From the NCBI RefSeq assembly GCF_949987535.1, contig NC_080064.1, positions 45,837,937-45,901,936 of the forward strand: a stretch of 64,000 bases of DNA, in the 5' to 3' direction. The notes beneath the pieces are model-generated. The model was not told where the DNA came from. It saw only the letters and a program-made list of their open reading frames with translations, and searched no databases. The position numbers were made by a program, and so were the translations under genes. Source of the stretch: Balaenoptera acutorostrata. Lineage: Eukaryota > Chordata > Mammalia > Artiodactyla > Balaenopteridae. Of the stretch, positions 32,876 through 45,140 are shown piece by piece; position 1 is the first letter of the stretch; each line of letters begins with the position of its first letter.

Positions 32876-33696
32876 AGAACTAACTGCTGAACAATCATCG
32901 ACAGGAAGACACTGGAACTCACCAAAAAAGATACCCCACATCCAAAGACAAAGGAGAAGCCACAATGAGACAGTAGGAGGGGTGCAATCACAATAAAATC
33001 AAATCCCATAACTGCTGGGTGGGTGACACAAACTGGAGAACACTTATACCACAGAAGTCCACCCACTGGAGTGAAGGTTCTGAGCCCCACATCAGGCTTC
33101 CCAACCTGGGGGTCTGGCAACGGGAAGAGGAATTCCTAGAGAATCAGACTTTGAAGCCTAGAAGGATTTGATTGCAGGACTTCGACAGGACTGGGGGAAA
33201 CAGAGACTCCACTCTTGGAGGGCACACACAAAGTAGTGTGCGCATCGGGACCCAGAGGAAGGAGCAGTGACCCCATAGAGACTGAACCAGACCTACCTGC
33301 TAGTGTTGGAGGGTCTCCTGCAGAGCTGGGGGGTGGCTCTGTCTCACCGTGAGGACAAGGACACTGGCAGCAGAAGTTCTGGGAAGTACTCCTTGGTGTG
33401 AGCCCTTAGCCCCACCAAAGAGCCTGGATAGGCTCCAGTGTTGGGTCACCTCAGGCCAAACAACAAACAGGGAGGGAACCCAGCCCCACCCACCAGCAGA
33501 CAAGCAGATTAAAGTTTTACTGAGCTCTGCCCACCAGAGCAACAGTCAGCTCTACCCACCACCAGTCTCTCCCATCAGGAAACTTGCACAAGCCTCTTAG
33601 ATAGCCTCATCCACCAGAGGGCAGACAGCAGAAGCAAGAAGAACTACAATCCTGCAGCCTGTGGAACAAAAACCACATTCACAGAAAGATAGACAA

Positions 33697-34618
33697 GATG
33701 AAAAGGCAGATGCCAGATGAAGGAACAAGACAAAACCCAAGAAAAACAACTAAATGAAGTGGAGATAGGCAACCTTCCAGAAAAAGAATTCAGAATAATG
33801 ATAGTGAAGATGATCCAGGACCTCGGAAAAAGAATGGAGGCACAGAGCGAGAAGATGGAAAAAATGTTTAACAAAGACCTAGAAGAATTAAAGAACAAAC
33901 ACCTAGAAAAATTAAAGAACAAACAAACAGAGGTGAACAATACAATAACTGAAATGAAAAATACACTAGAAGGAATCAATAGCAGAATAACTGAGGCAGA
34001 AGAATGGATAAGTGACCTGGAAGGCAGAATGGTGGAATTCACTACCGCAGAACAGAATAAAGAAAGAAGAATGAAAAGAAATGAAGACAGCCTAAGAGAC
34101 CTCTGGGACAACATTAAATGCACCAACATTCACATTATAGGGGTCCCAGAAGGAGAAGAGCGAGAGAAAGGACCGAGAAAATATTTGAAGAGATTATAGT
34201 CGAAAACTTCCCTAACATGGGAAAAGAAATAGCCACCCAAGTCCAGGAAGCACAGAGAGTCCCAGGCAGGATAAACCCAAGGAGAAACAAACTGAGACAA
34301 AGAGTAATCAAATTGACAAAAATTAAAGAGAAAGAAAAATTATTGAAAGCAGCAAGGGAAAAATGACAAACGAAATACAAGGGAACTCACATAAGGTTAA
34401 CAGCTGATTTCTCAGCAGAAACTCTACAAGCCAGAAGGGAGTGGCATGATATACTTAAAGTGATGAAAGGAAAGAACCTACAACCAAGATTACTCTACCC
34501 GGCAAGGATCTCATTCAGATTCGGTGGAGAAATCAAAAGTTTTACAGACAAGCAAAAGCTAAGAGAATTCAGCACCACCAAACCAGCTCTACAACAAATG
34601 CTAAAGGAACTTCTCTAA
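33697..34618 (+). pseudogene. L1 ORF1 (RNA-binding protein), broken
   Basis: ORF1p coats L1 RNA as a trimer. The natural start is probably ATG 33697 (MKRQMP), but it is out of frame with the body, which reads from 33717 (MKEQDKTQEKQLNEVEIGNL). A coiled-coil runs to about 34050 (LEELKNKHLEKLKNKQ), then an RRM-like part with NIHIIGVPEGEE. A frameshift near 34190 moves the reading to the next frame (EIIVENFPNMGKEI), which stops at 34364-34366. The C-terminal domain is still readable afterwards (ADFSAETLQARREWHD) and ends at TAA 34616. Confidence 0.85.
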
Positions 34619-34676
34619 GCGGGAAACACAAGACAAGAAAAGGACCTACAAAAACAAACCCCAAACAATTAAGAAA

Positions 34677-37600
34677 ATGGTAATAGGAATATACATATTG
34701 AAAATTACCTTAAACGTGAATGGATTAAATGATCCAACCAAAAGACACAGGCTTGCTGAATGGATACAAAAACAAGATTCATATATATGCTGTCCACAAG
34801 AGACCTACTTCAGACCTAGGGACACATACAGATTGAAAGTGAGGGGATGGAAAAAGATATTCCATGCAAATGGAAATCAAAAGAAAGCTGGAGTAGCAAT
34901 ACTCATATCAGATAAAATAGACTTTAAAATAAAGAATGTTACAAGAGACAAGGAAGGATGCTACATAATGATCAAGGGATCAATCCAAGAAGAAGATATA
35001 ACAATTATAAATATATATGTACCCGACATAGGAGCACCTCAATACATAAGGCAAATGCTAACAGCTCTAAAAGAGGAAATCGACAGTAACACAATAATAG
35101 TGGGGGACTTTAACACCTCACTTACACCAATGGACAGATCATCCAAACAGAAAATTAATAAGGAAACACAAGCTTTAAATGACACAATACACCAGATAGA
35201 TTTAATTGATATTTATAGGACATGCCATCCAAAAACAGCAGATTACACTTTCTTCTCAAGTGCACACGGAACATTCTCCAGGATAGATCATATCTTGGGT
35301 CACAAATCAAGCCTCAGTAAATTTAAGAAAATTGAAATCATATCAAGCATCTTTTCTGACGACAATACTATGAGATTAGAAATCAATTACAGGGAAAAAA
35401 ACGTAAAAAACACAAACACATGGAGGCTAAACAATACGTTACTAAATAACCAAGAGATCACTGAAGAAATCAAAGAGGCAATCAAAAAATACCTAGAGAC
35501 AAATGACAAGGAAAACACGACGATCCAAACCTATGGGATGCGGCAAAAGCAGTTCTAAGAGGGAAGTTTACAGCTATACAACCCTACCTCAAGAAACAAG
35601 AAAATTCTCAAACAAACAATCTAACCTTACACCTAAAGGAACTAGAGAAAGAAGAACAAACAAAACCCAAAATTAGCAGAAGGAATGAAATCATAAAGAT
35701 CAGAGCAGAAATAAATGAAATAGAAACAAAGAAAACAATAGCAAGGATCAATAAAACTAAAAGCTGGTTCTTTGAGAAGATAAATAAAATTGATAAACCA
35801 TTAGCCAGACTCATCAAGAAAAAGAGGGAGAGGACTCAAATCAATAAAATTAGAAATGAAAAAGGATAAGTTACAACAGACACTGCAGAAATACAAAGCA
35901 TCCTAAGAGACTACTACAAGCGACTCTATGCCAATAAAATGGACAACCTGGAAGAAATGGACAAATTCTTAGAAAGGTAAAACCTTCTAAGATTGAACCA
36001 GGAAGAAACAGAAAATATGAACAGACCAATCACAAGCACTGAAATTGAGACTGTGATTAAAAATCTTCCAACAAACAAAAGTCCAGGACCAGATGGCTTC
36101 ACAGGCAAATTCTATCAAATATTTAGAGAAGAGCTAACACCCATCCTTCTCAAACTCTTCCCAAAAATTGCAGAGGAAGGAACACTCCCAAACTCATTCT
36201 ACGAGGGCACCATCACCCTGATACCAAAACCAGACAAAGATATCACAAAAAAAGAAAATTACAGACCAATATCACTGATGAATACAGATGCAAAAATCCT
36301 CAACAAAATACTAGCAAACAGAATCCAATAACACATTAAAAGGATCATACATCACGATCAAGTGGGATTTATCCCAGGGATGCAAGGATTCTTCAGTATA
36401 TGCAAATCAATCAATGTGATACACCATATTAACAAATTGAAGAGTAAAAACCATATGATCATCTCAATAGATGCAGAAAAAGCTTTTGACAAAATTCAAC
36501 ACCCATTTATGATAAAAACTCTCCAGAAAGTAGGCATAGAGGGAACCTACCTCAACATAATAAAGGCCATATAAGACAAACCCACAGCAAACATCATTCT
36601 CAATGGTGAAAAACTGAAAGCATTTCCTCCAAGATCAGGAACAAGACAAGGATGTCCACTCTCACCACTATTACTCAACATAGTCTTGGAAGTCCTAGCC
36701 ACAACAATCAGAGAAGAAAAAGAAATAAAAGGAATACAAATTGGAAAAGAAGAAGTAAAACTGTCATTGTTTGCAGATGACATGATACTATACATAGAGA
36801 ATCCTAAAAATGCCACCAGAAAACAGAGCTAATCAATGAATTTGGTAAATTTGCAGCATACAAAATTAATGCACAGAAATCTCTTGCATTCCTATATACT
36901 AATGATGAAAAATCTGAAAGAGAAATTAAGGAAACACTCCCATTTACCATTGCAACAAAAAGAATAAAATACCTAGGAATAAACCTACCTAGGGAGACAA
37001 AAGACCTGTATGCAGAAAACTATAAGACACTGATGAAAGAAATTAAAGATGATAACAACAGATGGAGAGATATACTATGTTCTTGGATTGGAAGAATCAA
37101 TATTGTGAAAATGACTATACTACCCAAAGCAATCTACAGATTCAATGCAATCCCTATCAAATTACCAATGTCATTTTTTACAGAACTAGAACAAAAAATC
37201 TTAAAATCTGTATGGAGACACAAAAGACCCTGAATAGCCAAAGCAGTCTTGAGGGAAAAAACGGAGCTGGAGGAATCAGATTCCCTGACTTCAGACTATA
37301 CTACAAAGCTACAGTAATCAAGACAATATGGTACTGGCACAAAAACAGAAATATAGATCAATGGAACAAGATAGAAAACCCAGAGGTAAACCCACACACC
37401 TATGGTCAACTAATCTATGACAAAGGAGGCAAGGATATACAATGGAGAAAAGACAGTCTCTTCAATAAGTGGTGCTGGGAAAACTGGACAGCTACATGTA
37501 AAAGAATGAAATTAGAACACTCCCTAACACCATACACAAAAATAAACTCAAAATGGATTAGAGACCTAAATGTAAGACCGGACACTGTAAAACTCTTAAA

Positions 37601-38489
37601 GGAAAACTAAGGAAGAACACTCTTTGATATAAATCACAGCAAGATCCTTTTTGATCCACCTCCTAGAGTAATGGAAATAAAAACAAAAATAAACAAATGG
37701 GACCTAATGAAACTTAAAAGCTTTTGCACAGCAAAGGAAACCATAAACAAGACAAAAAGATAACCCTCAGAATGGGAGAAAATATCTGCAAACGAATCAA
37801 CGGACAAAGGATTAATCTCCAAAATATATAAACAGCACATGCAGCTCAATATTAAAGAAACAAACAACCCAATCCAAAAATGGGCAGAAGACCTAAATAG
37901 ACATTTCTCCAAAGAAGACATACAGATGGCCAAGAAGCACATGAAAAGATGCTCAACATCACTATTTAATAGAGAAATGCAAATCAAAACTACAATGAGG
38001 TATCACCTCACACCAGTTAGAATGGGCATCATCAGAAAATCTACAAACAACAAATGCTGGAGAGGGTCTGGAGAAAAGGGAACCCTCCTGCTCTGTTGGT
38101 GGGAATGTAAATTGATACAGCCGCTATGGAGAACAGTATGGAGGTTCTTTAAAAAACTAAAAATAGAATTACCATATGATCCAGCAATCCCACTACTGGG
38201 CATATACCCAGAGAAAACCATAATTGAAAGAGACACATGCACCCCAATATTCATTGCAGCACTATTTACAATAACCAGGTCATGAAAACAACCTAAATGC
38301 CCATCGACAGACGAATGGATAAAGAAGTTGTGGTACATATATACAATGGAATATTACTCAGCCATAAAAAGGAATGAAATTGAGTCATTTGTTGAGACGT
38401 GGATGGATCTAGAGACTGTCATACAGAGTGAAGTAAGTCAGAAAGAGAAAAACAGATACGGTATATTAACGCATATATGTGGAACCTAG
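34677..38489 (+). pseudogene. L1 ORF2 (endonuclease and reverse transcriptase), broken
   Basis: The span is 1271 codons, about the normal ORF2 length. The endonuclease domain is open (34677-35558) and keeps the expected residues: LNVNGLN, the QETYF glutamate, VGDFNT and SRIDHIL. The frame is then lost; shifts and stops occur at about 35555, 36330, 36573, 36830, 37235 and 37608. The reverse transcriptase region keeps KSPGPDGF, the TLIPKPDKD stretch and the catalytic FADD box (36773-36784). The C-terminal end is readable at 37839-38285 and finishes at tag 38487-38489. Inactive, but a fairly young copy. Confidence 0.88.
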
Positions 38490-38579
38490 AAAAATGGTAG
38501 AGATGAACCAGTTTGCAGGGCAGAAATTGAGACACAGATGTAGAGAACAAACGTATGGACACTAAGGGGGGAAAGCCAT

Positions 38580-38604
38580 GGGGGGGGGGTGGGGGGGTGG
38601 GGGG
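38580..38604 (+). repeat. G-run in L1 3' UTR (G10 T G7 T G6)
   Basis: Three G-runs separated by single T bases within the L1 3' UTR. It has the base content for a G-quadruplex, which is known for several mammalian L1 3' UTRs. Exact run lengths may suffer from sequencing error. Confidence 0.75.
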
Positions 38605-38803
38605 ATGAGTTTGGCAATTGGGATTGACATGTATACACTGATGTGCATAAAATGGATGACTAATAAAAACCTGCTGTATAAAAAAATAAAATAAAATTCA
38701 AAAATTCAAAAAGAAAAAGAAGAATGGTTAAATAAATTGTGGTACATGCAGATTTTGGAATACTATACAGCACATAAAAAGAATGAGTTTAGATCTATGT
38801 AAC

Positions 38804-39563
38804 AACATTGTACAATAGAAATATAATGTGAGCCACATAGGTAATTTAAAATTTTCCAGTAGCCACATTAAAAATGTAAAGAGAAACAGATGAAATCAGT
38901 AATAGATTTTGAGCCCTATCCACCCAAAATATCATCACTTCAACATGTAATCAAAATAAAAATTATTAATGAGATAGTTTACATTCTTTTTTTGGTACCA
39001 AGTCTTTGAGATCTGATGTGCATTTTACACTTAGAGCACATCTCGTTTTGGGCTACCTGCAGATGGTCCCCTACTTACAACTGGCTGACTTAAGATTTTA
39101 CGACTTTAAGATGGTGTGAAAGCGATACATACTCCGAAGCTTGAATTCTGATCTTTTCCCAGGCTGGTTATGTGCGGTGGGTCCTCTCTTGCGATGTTGG
39201 GCGTCAGCCGCAGCTCCCAGTCAGCCACGTGACCACGAGGGTGAACAACCAATACGCTTACAACCATTCAGTACCCAGACAACCGTTCTGTTTTTCACTT
39301 TCAGTATAGTATTCAATAAATTACATGAGCTCTTCAATGCTTCATTATAAAATAGGCTCTGTGTGAGGTGATTTTGCCCAGCTGTAGGCTCATGTCAGTG
39401 TTCTAAGCACGATTAAAGTAGGCCAGGCTAAGCTCTGATGTTCGGTAGGTTAGGTGTATTTTTATCAGGAAGCAACCCCATCGTTAGTCGAGGGAGATCT
39501 GTACATATTCAAGTGCTCAGTATCCACTTGTGGCCAGTGGCCACTGTATTGGACGGCACAGGT
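38804..39563. mobile_element. Old hAT-like DNA transposon split by a Tigger-type element
   Basis: Left part 38804-39059 (acaatagaaatataatgtga, aacatgtaatcaaaataaaa) and right part 39504-39563 (caagtgctcagtatccactt, attggacggcacag). The left end tgtacaatagaaata and the right end reversed (tgccgtccaata) fit as inverted ends. Family not assigned. Confidence 0.65.
39060..39501. mobile_element. Tigger-like (Tc1/mariner) DNA transposon
   Basis: Ends cagatggtcccctacttaca and, reversed, cagatctccctcgactaacg are terminal inverted repeats. The interior has ttttcactttcagtatagta and tctgatgttcggtaggttag, well-known Tigger-family phrases. The right flank is TA; the left TA has decayed. Inserted into the hAT-like element. 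Confidence 0.75.
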
Positions 39564-39810
39564 CTGTAAGTACCGACATGGAGACACCACTGAGACATTG
39601 TTACGTGCAAAAGGGAAGTTACAGGATAATACGTACAGTATGATGCGTCTATGTAAAGTGAAAAAAACTATTTCTATAGGAATATATTGAAAAAAAAGAG
39701 AAAAAAGAAAAAGATGTATACAGCTATATACCCTAATTAGGGAGAGGCTTTGGATGGAGTGGGGCTGGTCTGGCGGCGGGGGGACTTGCTCTCTCCTTAC
39801 TGATTTTTTT

Positions 39811-40121
39811 TTTTTTTTAAAGAATTGGGGGGGGGGGTATTTATTTATTTATTTATTTATGGCTGTGTTGGGTCTTCGTTTCTGTGCGAGGGCTTTCTCT
39901 ACTTGCGGCAAGCGGGGGCCACTCTTCATCACGGTGCGCGGGCCTCTCATCATTGCGGCCTCTCTTGTTGCGGAGCACAGGCTCCAGACGCGCAGGCTCA
40001 GTAATTGTGGCTCACGGGCCCAGTTGCTCCGCGGCATGTGGGATCTTCCCAGACCAGGGCTCGAACCCGTGTCCCCTGCATTGGCAGGCAGATTCTCAAC
40101 CACTGCGCCACCAGGGAAGCC
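39811..40121 (-). mobile_element. CHR-2 type SINE, antisense
   Basis: Perfect 18-base duplication ctccttactgattttttt at 39793-39810 and 40122-40139. The tail contains an unusual G11 run (39827-39837) between the T-run and the TTTA repeats. Confidence 0.92.
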
Positions 40122-40139
40122 CTCCTTACTGATTTTTTT

Positions 40140-40970
40140 AAAAAAATTTTTATTCGGGGATAATTTTAGACTTACAAAAGGTTGCAAAGATAGCACAGGG
40201 AGTTCCTATCTGCTCTCACCCAGTTTCCCCTATTGTTAACATCATACATTAATGTAGTGCATTTGTCAAAATTAAAAATCCACTATTGATAATTACTGTT
40301 AACTAAACTCCAGACTTCATTCAGACTTCGCCAGTTTTTCCCCTCATGTCCTGTCTCTGTTCCAGGATTCAGTCCAAGCTTGAGTTGCGTTTAGTCATGA
40401 TGCCGCTCCAGTCTCCCCTACTCCATGACAGTGTCTCAGTCTCTCCTTGTTTCCCATGACCTTGACAGTCTTGAGCAGGGCCGGCCAGGTAGTTTGTAGA
40501 ATGTTCCTAAATTTGGTTTCGTCTGATGATTTCCTCATGACTAAACTGGGGTTATGGGTTTGGGGGAAGAATACCACAGAGGTGAGGTGCCTTTCTCGTC
40601 ACGTCACTTCCGGGGGTACATGATGTCCTCAGACTTTATCACTGGTGATGTTAACCTTGACTGCTTTGTTGAGGTGGAGTTTGCCAGGTTTCTCCCCTGT
40701 GAAGTTTTCTCTTTTTCCCTTTCCATACTCTATTCTTTAGAGATAAGTCATTGAGTCCAGACTCTACTCAAAGGTGATGGGAATTAAACTCCACCTCCTG
40801 GGGGAGGGTGGAGTATCTACTTATATTATTTGGAATTCTTCCCTAAGGAAGACTTGCCCGTTCTCCCCTATTTATTATTTATTTGATATGAGTATGGACT
40901 TTATACTTTGGGTTGTAATCCAATCTGACTTTTTTCACAGTGAATATCGACTCCTGTATTGTATTTTTTT
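40140..40970 (+). repeat. Old L1 3' UTR
   Basis: Phrases ataattttagacttacaaaa, tctctccttgtttcccatga, gggaagaataccacagaggt and ttaaactccacctcctgggg are a familiar old L1 3' UTR, ending ttgggttgtaatccaatc. Confidence 0.7.
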
Positions 40971-41390
40971 TTAATGCAGAAAACATATAAACAATGATGC
41001 CGTGGGAAAAATAAATTCTATGACTGGCGAGATTTTTTTCTTCCAAAGCACTTCATGACTGCCTTTGAGTAAAATAGTCATTGGCTTGTTGCTGTTCAAC
41101 TAACAACTTTAGGCAAGCTATTTCAACTCTCCATGACTTGATTTCTGCTTCTGAATGAGGGAATGTTTCATGAGATGGAGTCAGAGGCCAAGAAAGGGAT
41201 GATTTTTTATGTTTATAGATGTACAGGTGTTTTGTTGTCTATTAATAGACCTTAAGTTCTTAATGGCAAGGGTTATCGTCTCTTATTTATGTTGGAAAAT
41301 GGACCCAGAGCTAATAGCCTTTGAGAACATTGTGTAAACATAATTAATATTTATATCCCCTATCATAATCCCAAATAGTTCTCCTTCCTC
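40971..41390. other. Intergenic, no gene seen
   Basis: AT-rich. Nothing recognisable. Confidence 0.4.
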
Positions 41391-41399
41391 GCTCTTTCA

Positions 41400-41560
41400 T
41401 CTCTCTAAGTGGGATTTGGTTTTCCTGTTCTTCCTCAGCTTTTTCTCCAGTGGCTGAAATCCACCCCAAGGCCTGGCATTCAAGGCCCTGCCCTAGCAGG
41501 TGTCTTCTGGCCTCTTTGGCCTCATGCTTTTTCCTCTCATCCACCTAAAACCATGGCCAC
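41400..41560 (+). repeat. L2-like fragment, weak
   Basis: The stretch around ggcattcaaggccctgccct fits sense L2 but is short. Confidence 0.4.
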
Positions 41561-41574
41561 ACTGATGGGCTTAT

Positions 41575-42110
41575 CACCCAACAAAAATGCTTACTATCTC
41601 CCTCCTCTACGCCAGGCCCTGTGATGGGCCCCAGGCCACAGAGATGAACCGGATAGGGGCTCTTTATCACAGCTCACAGTCCAATGTGGGGACTGAGTCA
41701 CTGACCTGTAGCAATCTGACGTACTAGAGCGATGAGTGGAGGACTGTGGGAGCATCATGGGCAGGGAGCTAACTGTGCCTGTGGAGGGGCCTGGTCTGGA
41801 GCCAATCAAAAAGGTTTTGCCAAGATGCTAATTTTGGAGCTGGGCTTTGATGGGTGTATAGGAGTTTACCAGATAGTGAATGGGAGAAGTGGTATTCCAG
41901 GTACGAGGAAAGGTAGCTTAAGTCAGAGAAATATCAGAGAACAGGGAACAATAATAAGTGTCGTGTGGCAGGAGGCAAAGTGCATGAAGAGGAAGAATGG
42001 CATGGAGTGAGACTGGAGAATGAGGTGGGGGCCAATCTATGAAGGGCCTGGATTCTGGGCTGGGAGTTTCTACTTGGAGAACTTTAAAGATTTTGAGACG
42101 AGGAAATACC
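41575..42110 (-). repeat. L2 LINE fragment, antisense
   Basis: Phrases tacgccaggccctgtgatgg, cacagctcacagtccaatgt, gtggtattccaggtacgagg and ccaatctatgaagggcctgg are in the order of reversed L2. Confidence 0.7.
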
Positions 42111-42199
42111 AAAGTAAAATTATAGGTACAGTATCAGGGGCTTACTGCATGGGTAACTGTTAATTAACAAATACCGAGCACCTACTAATATTGAGCACC

Positions 42200-42325
42200 G
42201 TCAGGCACTATTTGTTTCCCCCTCCACCTTAATGCGAGCTCCAGGGCAGGGACTGTGTCTGGTTCCTTTCTGGGTCCTCAGCATAGTCTGCTACAGAGCA
42301 GGAACTCAGTCCGCAGGCACCGGAT
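42200..42325 (+). repeat. L2 LINE 3' end
   Basis: Phrases gcgagctccagggcagggac and gctacagagcaggaactcag. Confidence 0.65.
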
Positions 42326-42329
42326 GAGT

Positions 42330-42705
42330 GTGATTGGAAGACCAGGGGAGATCCTGACCTGGGTCCTGCTTGGGATCTCCCCTTGAAGGCCTGGGGCCAA
42401 ACCCTCCCTCAGCTGTGGATTTCTCTTGATTCTGAAGTTTGTGCTGGGTCAGTAAATCTCTCTACGTTCAAGAGTCCCATCCCCTCCTGCCTGATGCAGA
42501 GAGCAAGTCTCCCTGAGGAAGCACTAAAGGTTGGATTGCTTCAGAGCCAGAAAATGATCGCATGGCCCCTGGGAGGTTCACTTCAGAGGAAAGCAGCCCA
42601 TGTGACTTTCAGAGACATGATTTGAGGCCAGCCCACCAGGGAAAATGCCCAGAGCATTGTCATGGGGGCCTCGGGGCCAGTACTCGAGCTGACCAAATAT
42701 CAGGA
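42330..42705. other. Intergenic, no gene seen
   Basis: Moderately GC-rich. The open frame at 42383-42625 has no supporting signals. Confidence 0.35.
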
Positions 42706-43006
42706 TTTTTTTTTTTTTAAATTATTTATTTATTTATTTATTTATGGCTGTGTTTGGTCTTCGTTTCTGTGTGAGGGCTTTCTCCAGTTGCGGCAAGCGG
42801 GGGCCACTCTTCATCGCGGTGCGCGGGCCTCTCACTATCGCAGCCTCTCTTGTTGCGAGGCACAGGCTCCAGATGCGCAGGCTCAGTAGCTGTGGCTCAC
42901 GGGCCTAGCCGCTCCGCGGCATGTGGGATCTTCCCAGACCAGGGCTCGAACCCGTGTCCCCTGCATTGGCAGGTAGATTCTCAACCACTGCGCCACCAGG
43001 GAAGCC
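42706..43006 (-). mobile_element. CHR-2 type SINE, antisense
   Basis: T-run and (TTTA)n, then gtgtttggtcttcgtttctg through to cgccaccagggaagcc. No convincing target-site duplication, so the edges come from the consensus. Confidence 0.9.
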
Positions 43007-43194
43007 CTTAAAGGGTATTATTCTGGAGAGGCTGTGTGGCAGAGGAAAATCAAAATAATCAAAACCCCAGTCGTCATGGAGTGAGCTCCTGCTGCATGTT
43101 AGACACTGTGCTATGTACGCCACGCTCTGTATCTTATTCACATTTTTACCTCCAAAAGGTAACCCCGATCCTAACTCTTCCCCCATCTCCAGTG

Positions 43195-43765
43195 CCAGAG
43201 CCTCTTACCTGGTCTCCTGGGGGCACTCTTGTCCCTCCTGTAATGGATTCTCCACCCAGCAGCCAGCATGAACGTCCAAAACAAACTGCAGGTCATGCCA
43301 CTCAAAGCCCTCCAGTGGCTCCCGTCACACAAAGTCCCTACTGCCGCCTACAGGGTCCCACGTGGCACCAGGGGTCTCCATCTTGTCTCCTACCCTGGCT
43401 CCAGTGCTCTGGTCTCTGTCCCTCAAACTCGCCGGCCGTGGCCCTTCCTGGGGGCGTTTGCATCTGCTGTTCCCTCCGCCTGGCGCACTCTGACGGGCCC
43501 GGGTGACTCACCTCCTCAGTGACGTCTCCCCTGGCCACCCTCTTGTTAGGTCACTCTCCGACACATTTTTTTCTTCATGGGCTTTAACCCCATCTGAACT
43601 TACCTTAGTCACTTATTTATTCATTTGTGTTTTCGCCTCTCCCATCAGAGCGCACGCTTCATGGGAGCGGCGACCTTGTCTGTTTTCCCTCCACCGGGTC
43701 CCCCGCGCCTGGCCCAGGGCTTGGCCTCCAGCAGGGCTCTGTACATATGTGCTCAATGAATGGCA
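43195..43765 (+). repeat. L2 LINE, long sense fragment
   Basis: Phrases aaagccctccagtggctccc, gtttgcatctgctgttccct, gagcgcacgcttcatgggag and tatgtgctcaatgaatgg trace L2 to its 3' end. The open frames at 43036-43506 and 43503-43925 are shadows of this repeat. A MIR-like piece precedes it at 43040-43190. Confidence 0.75.
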
Positions 43766-44084
43766 CCTCCAGGCTGGCCCACGAGGGCTCACGCAGCCCA
43801 GCGGTAGGGCCCTTGCTACCCAGGAAGAGCTCCTCTTGAGCGAGACAGACAGACGGAGTGGAGGCCAGAGCCAAGGCGCCGCTTTTATTAGTGAGATGAT
43901 TTTGCTGGGAATAGGATTAGCATAAATACCGTCCCCGGCAAGCGGATAAGGAAAAGCTCTCTTAGTTACACTCCAGAACTCTCCTTTTGTGGGGCGAGTC
44001 CAATTCATGGCTGGGGCTGCTGCTCAGAGAGGTTAGATGGGGTGGGTGTGAGGGTCACAAGCAGAATCCTTTTCAGTCCCCTCC
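43766..44084. other. Single-copy-looking intergenic block
   Basis: 43800-43990 matches no repeat that I know and has a TAAT-type stretch (gggaataggattagcataaa). No exon signals. Confidence 0.3.
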
Positions 44085-44205
44085 TCGCTCTCCCCCTCCA
44101 GTCCCCTCTCCACACTGACCTCCAGAGCAACCTCTCTAAGAATGCTTAAAATCCAACCTTACCGCACCGGGGGGAAAGCCTTTTACTGGCCCCCACTGTG
44201 CCCGG
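44085..44205 (+). repeat. L2 LINE fragment
   Basis: Short sense L2 piece with gcttttactggcccccact type wording and a preceding tctccacactgacctccaga. Confidence 0.5.
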
Positions 44206-44214
44206 CTGAAGGCC

Positions 44215-44420
44215 AAATGCCTCACAATGATAAAGATGAAGATGTGATGATGGTAGGTACCACATAACTCTCTCAAAACCCTCCCAACGACCCTGCAAGG
44301 CAGACCAGTCTCATTGCCCTCATTTGTCAAATGAAAATCTGATGGCTCAGAGAGGTTCCTTGACTTGCCCAAGGTTACTCCGCCAGCCAGCGGCAGAGAC
44401 AGGTGCCAAGCCCAGGCCAG
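44215..44420 (+). repeat. MIR SINE
   Basis: Phrases cctgcaaggcagaccagtct, gatggctcagagaggttcct and gacttgcccaaggttactcc. Confidence 0.7.
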
Positions 44421-44699
44421 TGGACCGATTGTTTGACACACATTCAAGGCCAACCTCCCCCTCCAGTGAAGCTGCCATGATCCTCCAGGTGCCCAGGTGT
44501 CAGCCTTGCCTGCTTCAGCAAGAAGCCCAATCAAAGGCAGGCATTTGCCCCATGAAACTCCTGTTTTCTGGCTAAGAAGCATCCCTGGTTTTAGCCTCTT
44601 CCTCTTCAGCTCCATCAAGGTTTTCACCTTTGGTGGGGAGGGAGTCATTTTCCACAAAGAAACAGAGTTCATAAAAAGTGCTTTATACTAACATGTATA

Positions 44700-45140
44700 A
44701 TAACTATAAAAGCTAACATTTATGTAGTATTAAATGTCAAGACTGTGCTAAGTACTTTATATGTATTATCTCACTTTTTGAAATTCTATTAATTTATTTG
44801 AAAAGGAACCCCCTACACATGATTAAAACAAAACAAAACAAGAGATTGCAAAAGAGTATATGGGGAGAAGTAAACCTCTCTCCCTCCTCTGCACCCGTCT
44901 CCCACTTCTCCCAGAGGCCACACTGCACCACCCAGTTCCTTGGTTATCCTGAGAGTCCCGTCAATTACTACTATCTCATTTAGTCCTCTCAACAGCCCTT
45001 GGAGGTAGGTACTAGTATCCTTGTATTACATATCAGGAAACAAGTTCAGAGACAGGAAGCTACTTACTCAAAGTCACACAGCTTCAAGTGGCAGAGCTGG
45101 GACTGTCTGTACCCCTGTGTGCGTTCAACCCCAGGCCACC
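44700..45140 (+). repeat. MIR-family SINE in two halves
   Basis: Left half at 44700-44790 (gactgtgctaagtactttat), right half at 44960-45140 (caacagcccttggaggtagg, cttactcaaagtcacacagc). The insert between, 44791-44959, is an unassigned old sequence. Confidence 0.6.

Larger units (their letters stand above)
32876..38711 (+). mobile_element. Near full-length artiodactyl-type L1
   Basis: About 5.8 kb: 5' UTR (32876-33696), ORF1 (33697-34618), ORF2 (34677-38489) and a 3' UTR with a G-rich stretch and an A-rich end. The flanks agaaaaagaaaggtta (32861-32875) and agaaaaagaagaatggtta (38712-38730) look like one target-site duplication with small changes. Frame breaks in both ORFs mean it cannot move by itself. 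Confidence 0.88.

Noticed and set aside
33300..33600. Open frames on both strands in the L1 5' UTR
   Set aside because: They are within the L1 5' UTR and have no known product.
43036..43925. Two open frames of 140-156 codons
   Set aside because: They lie in sense L2 LINE sequence and an adjoining MIR piece.
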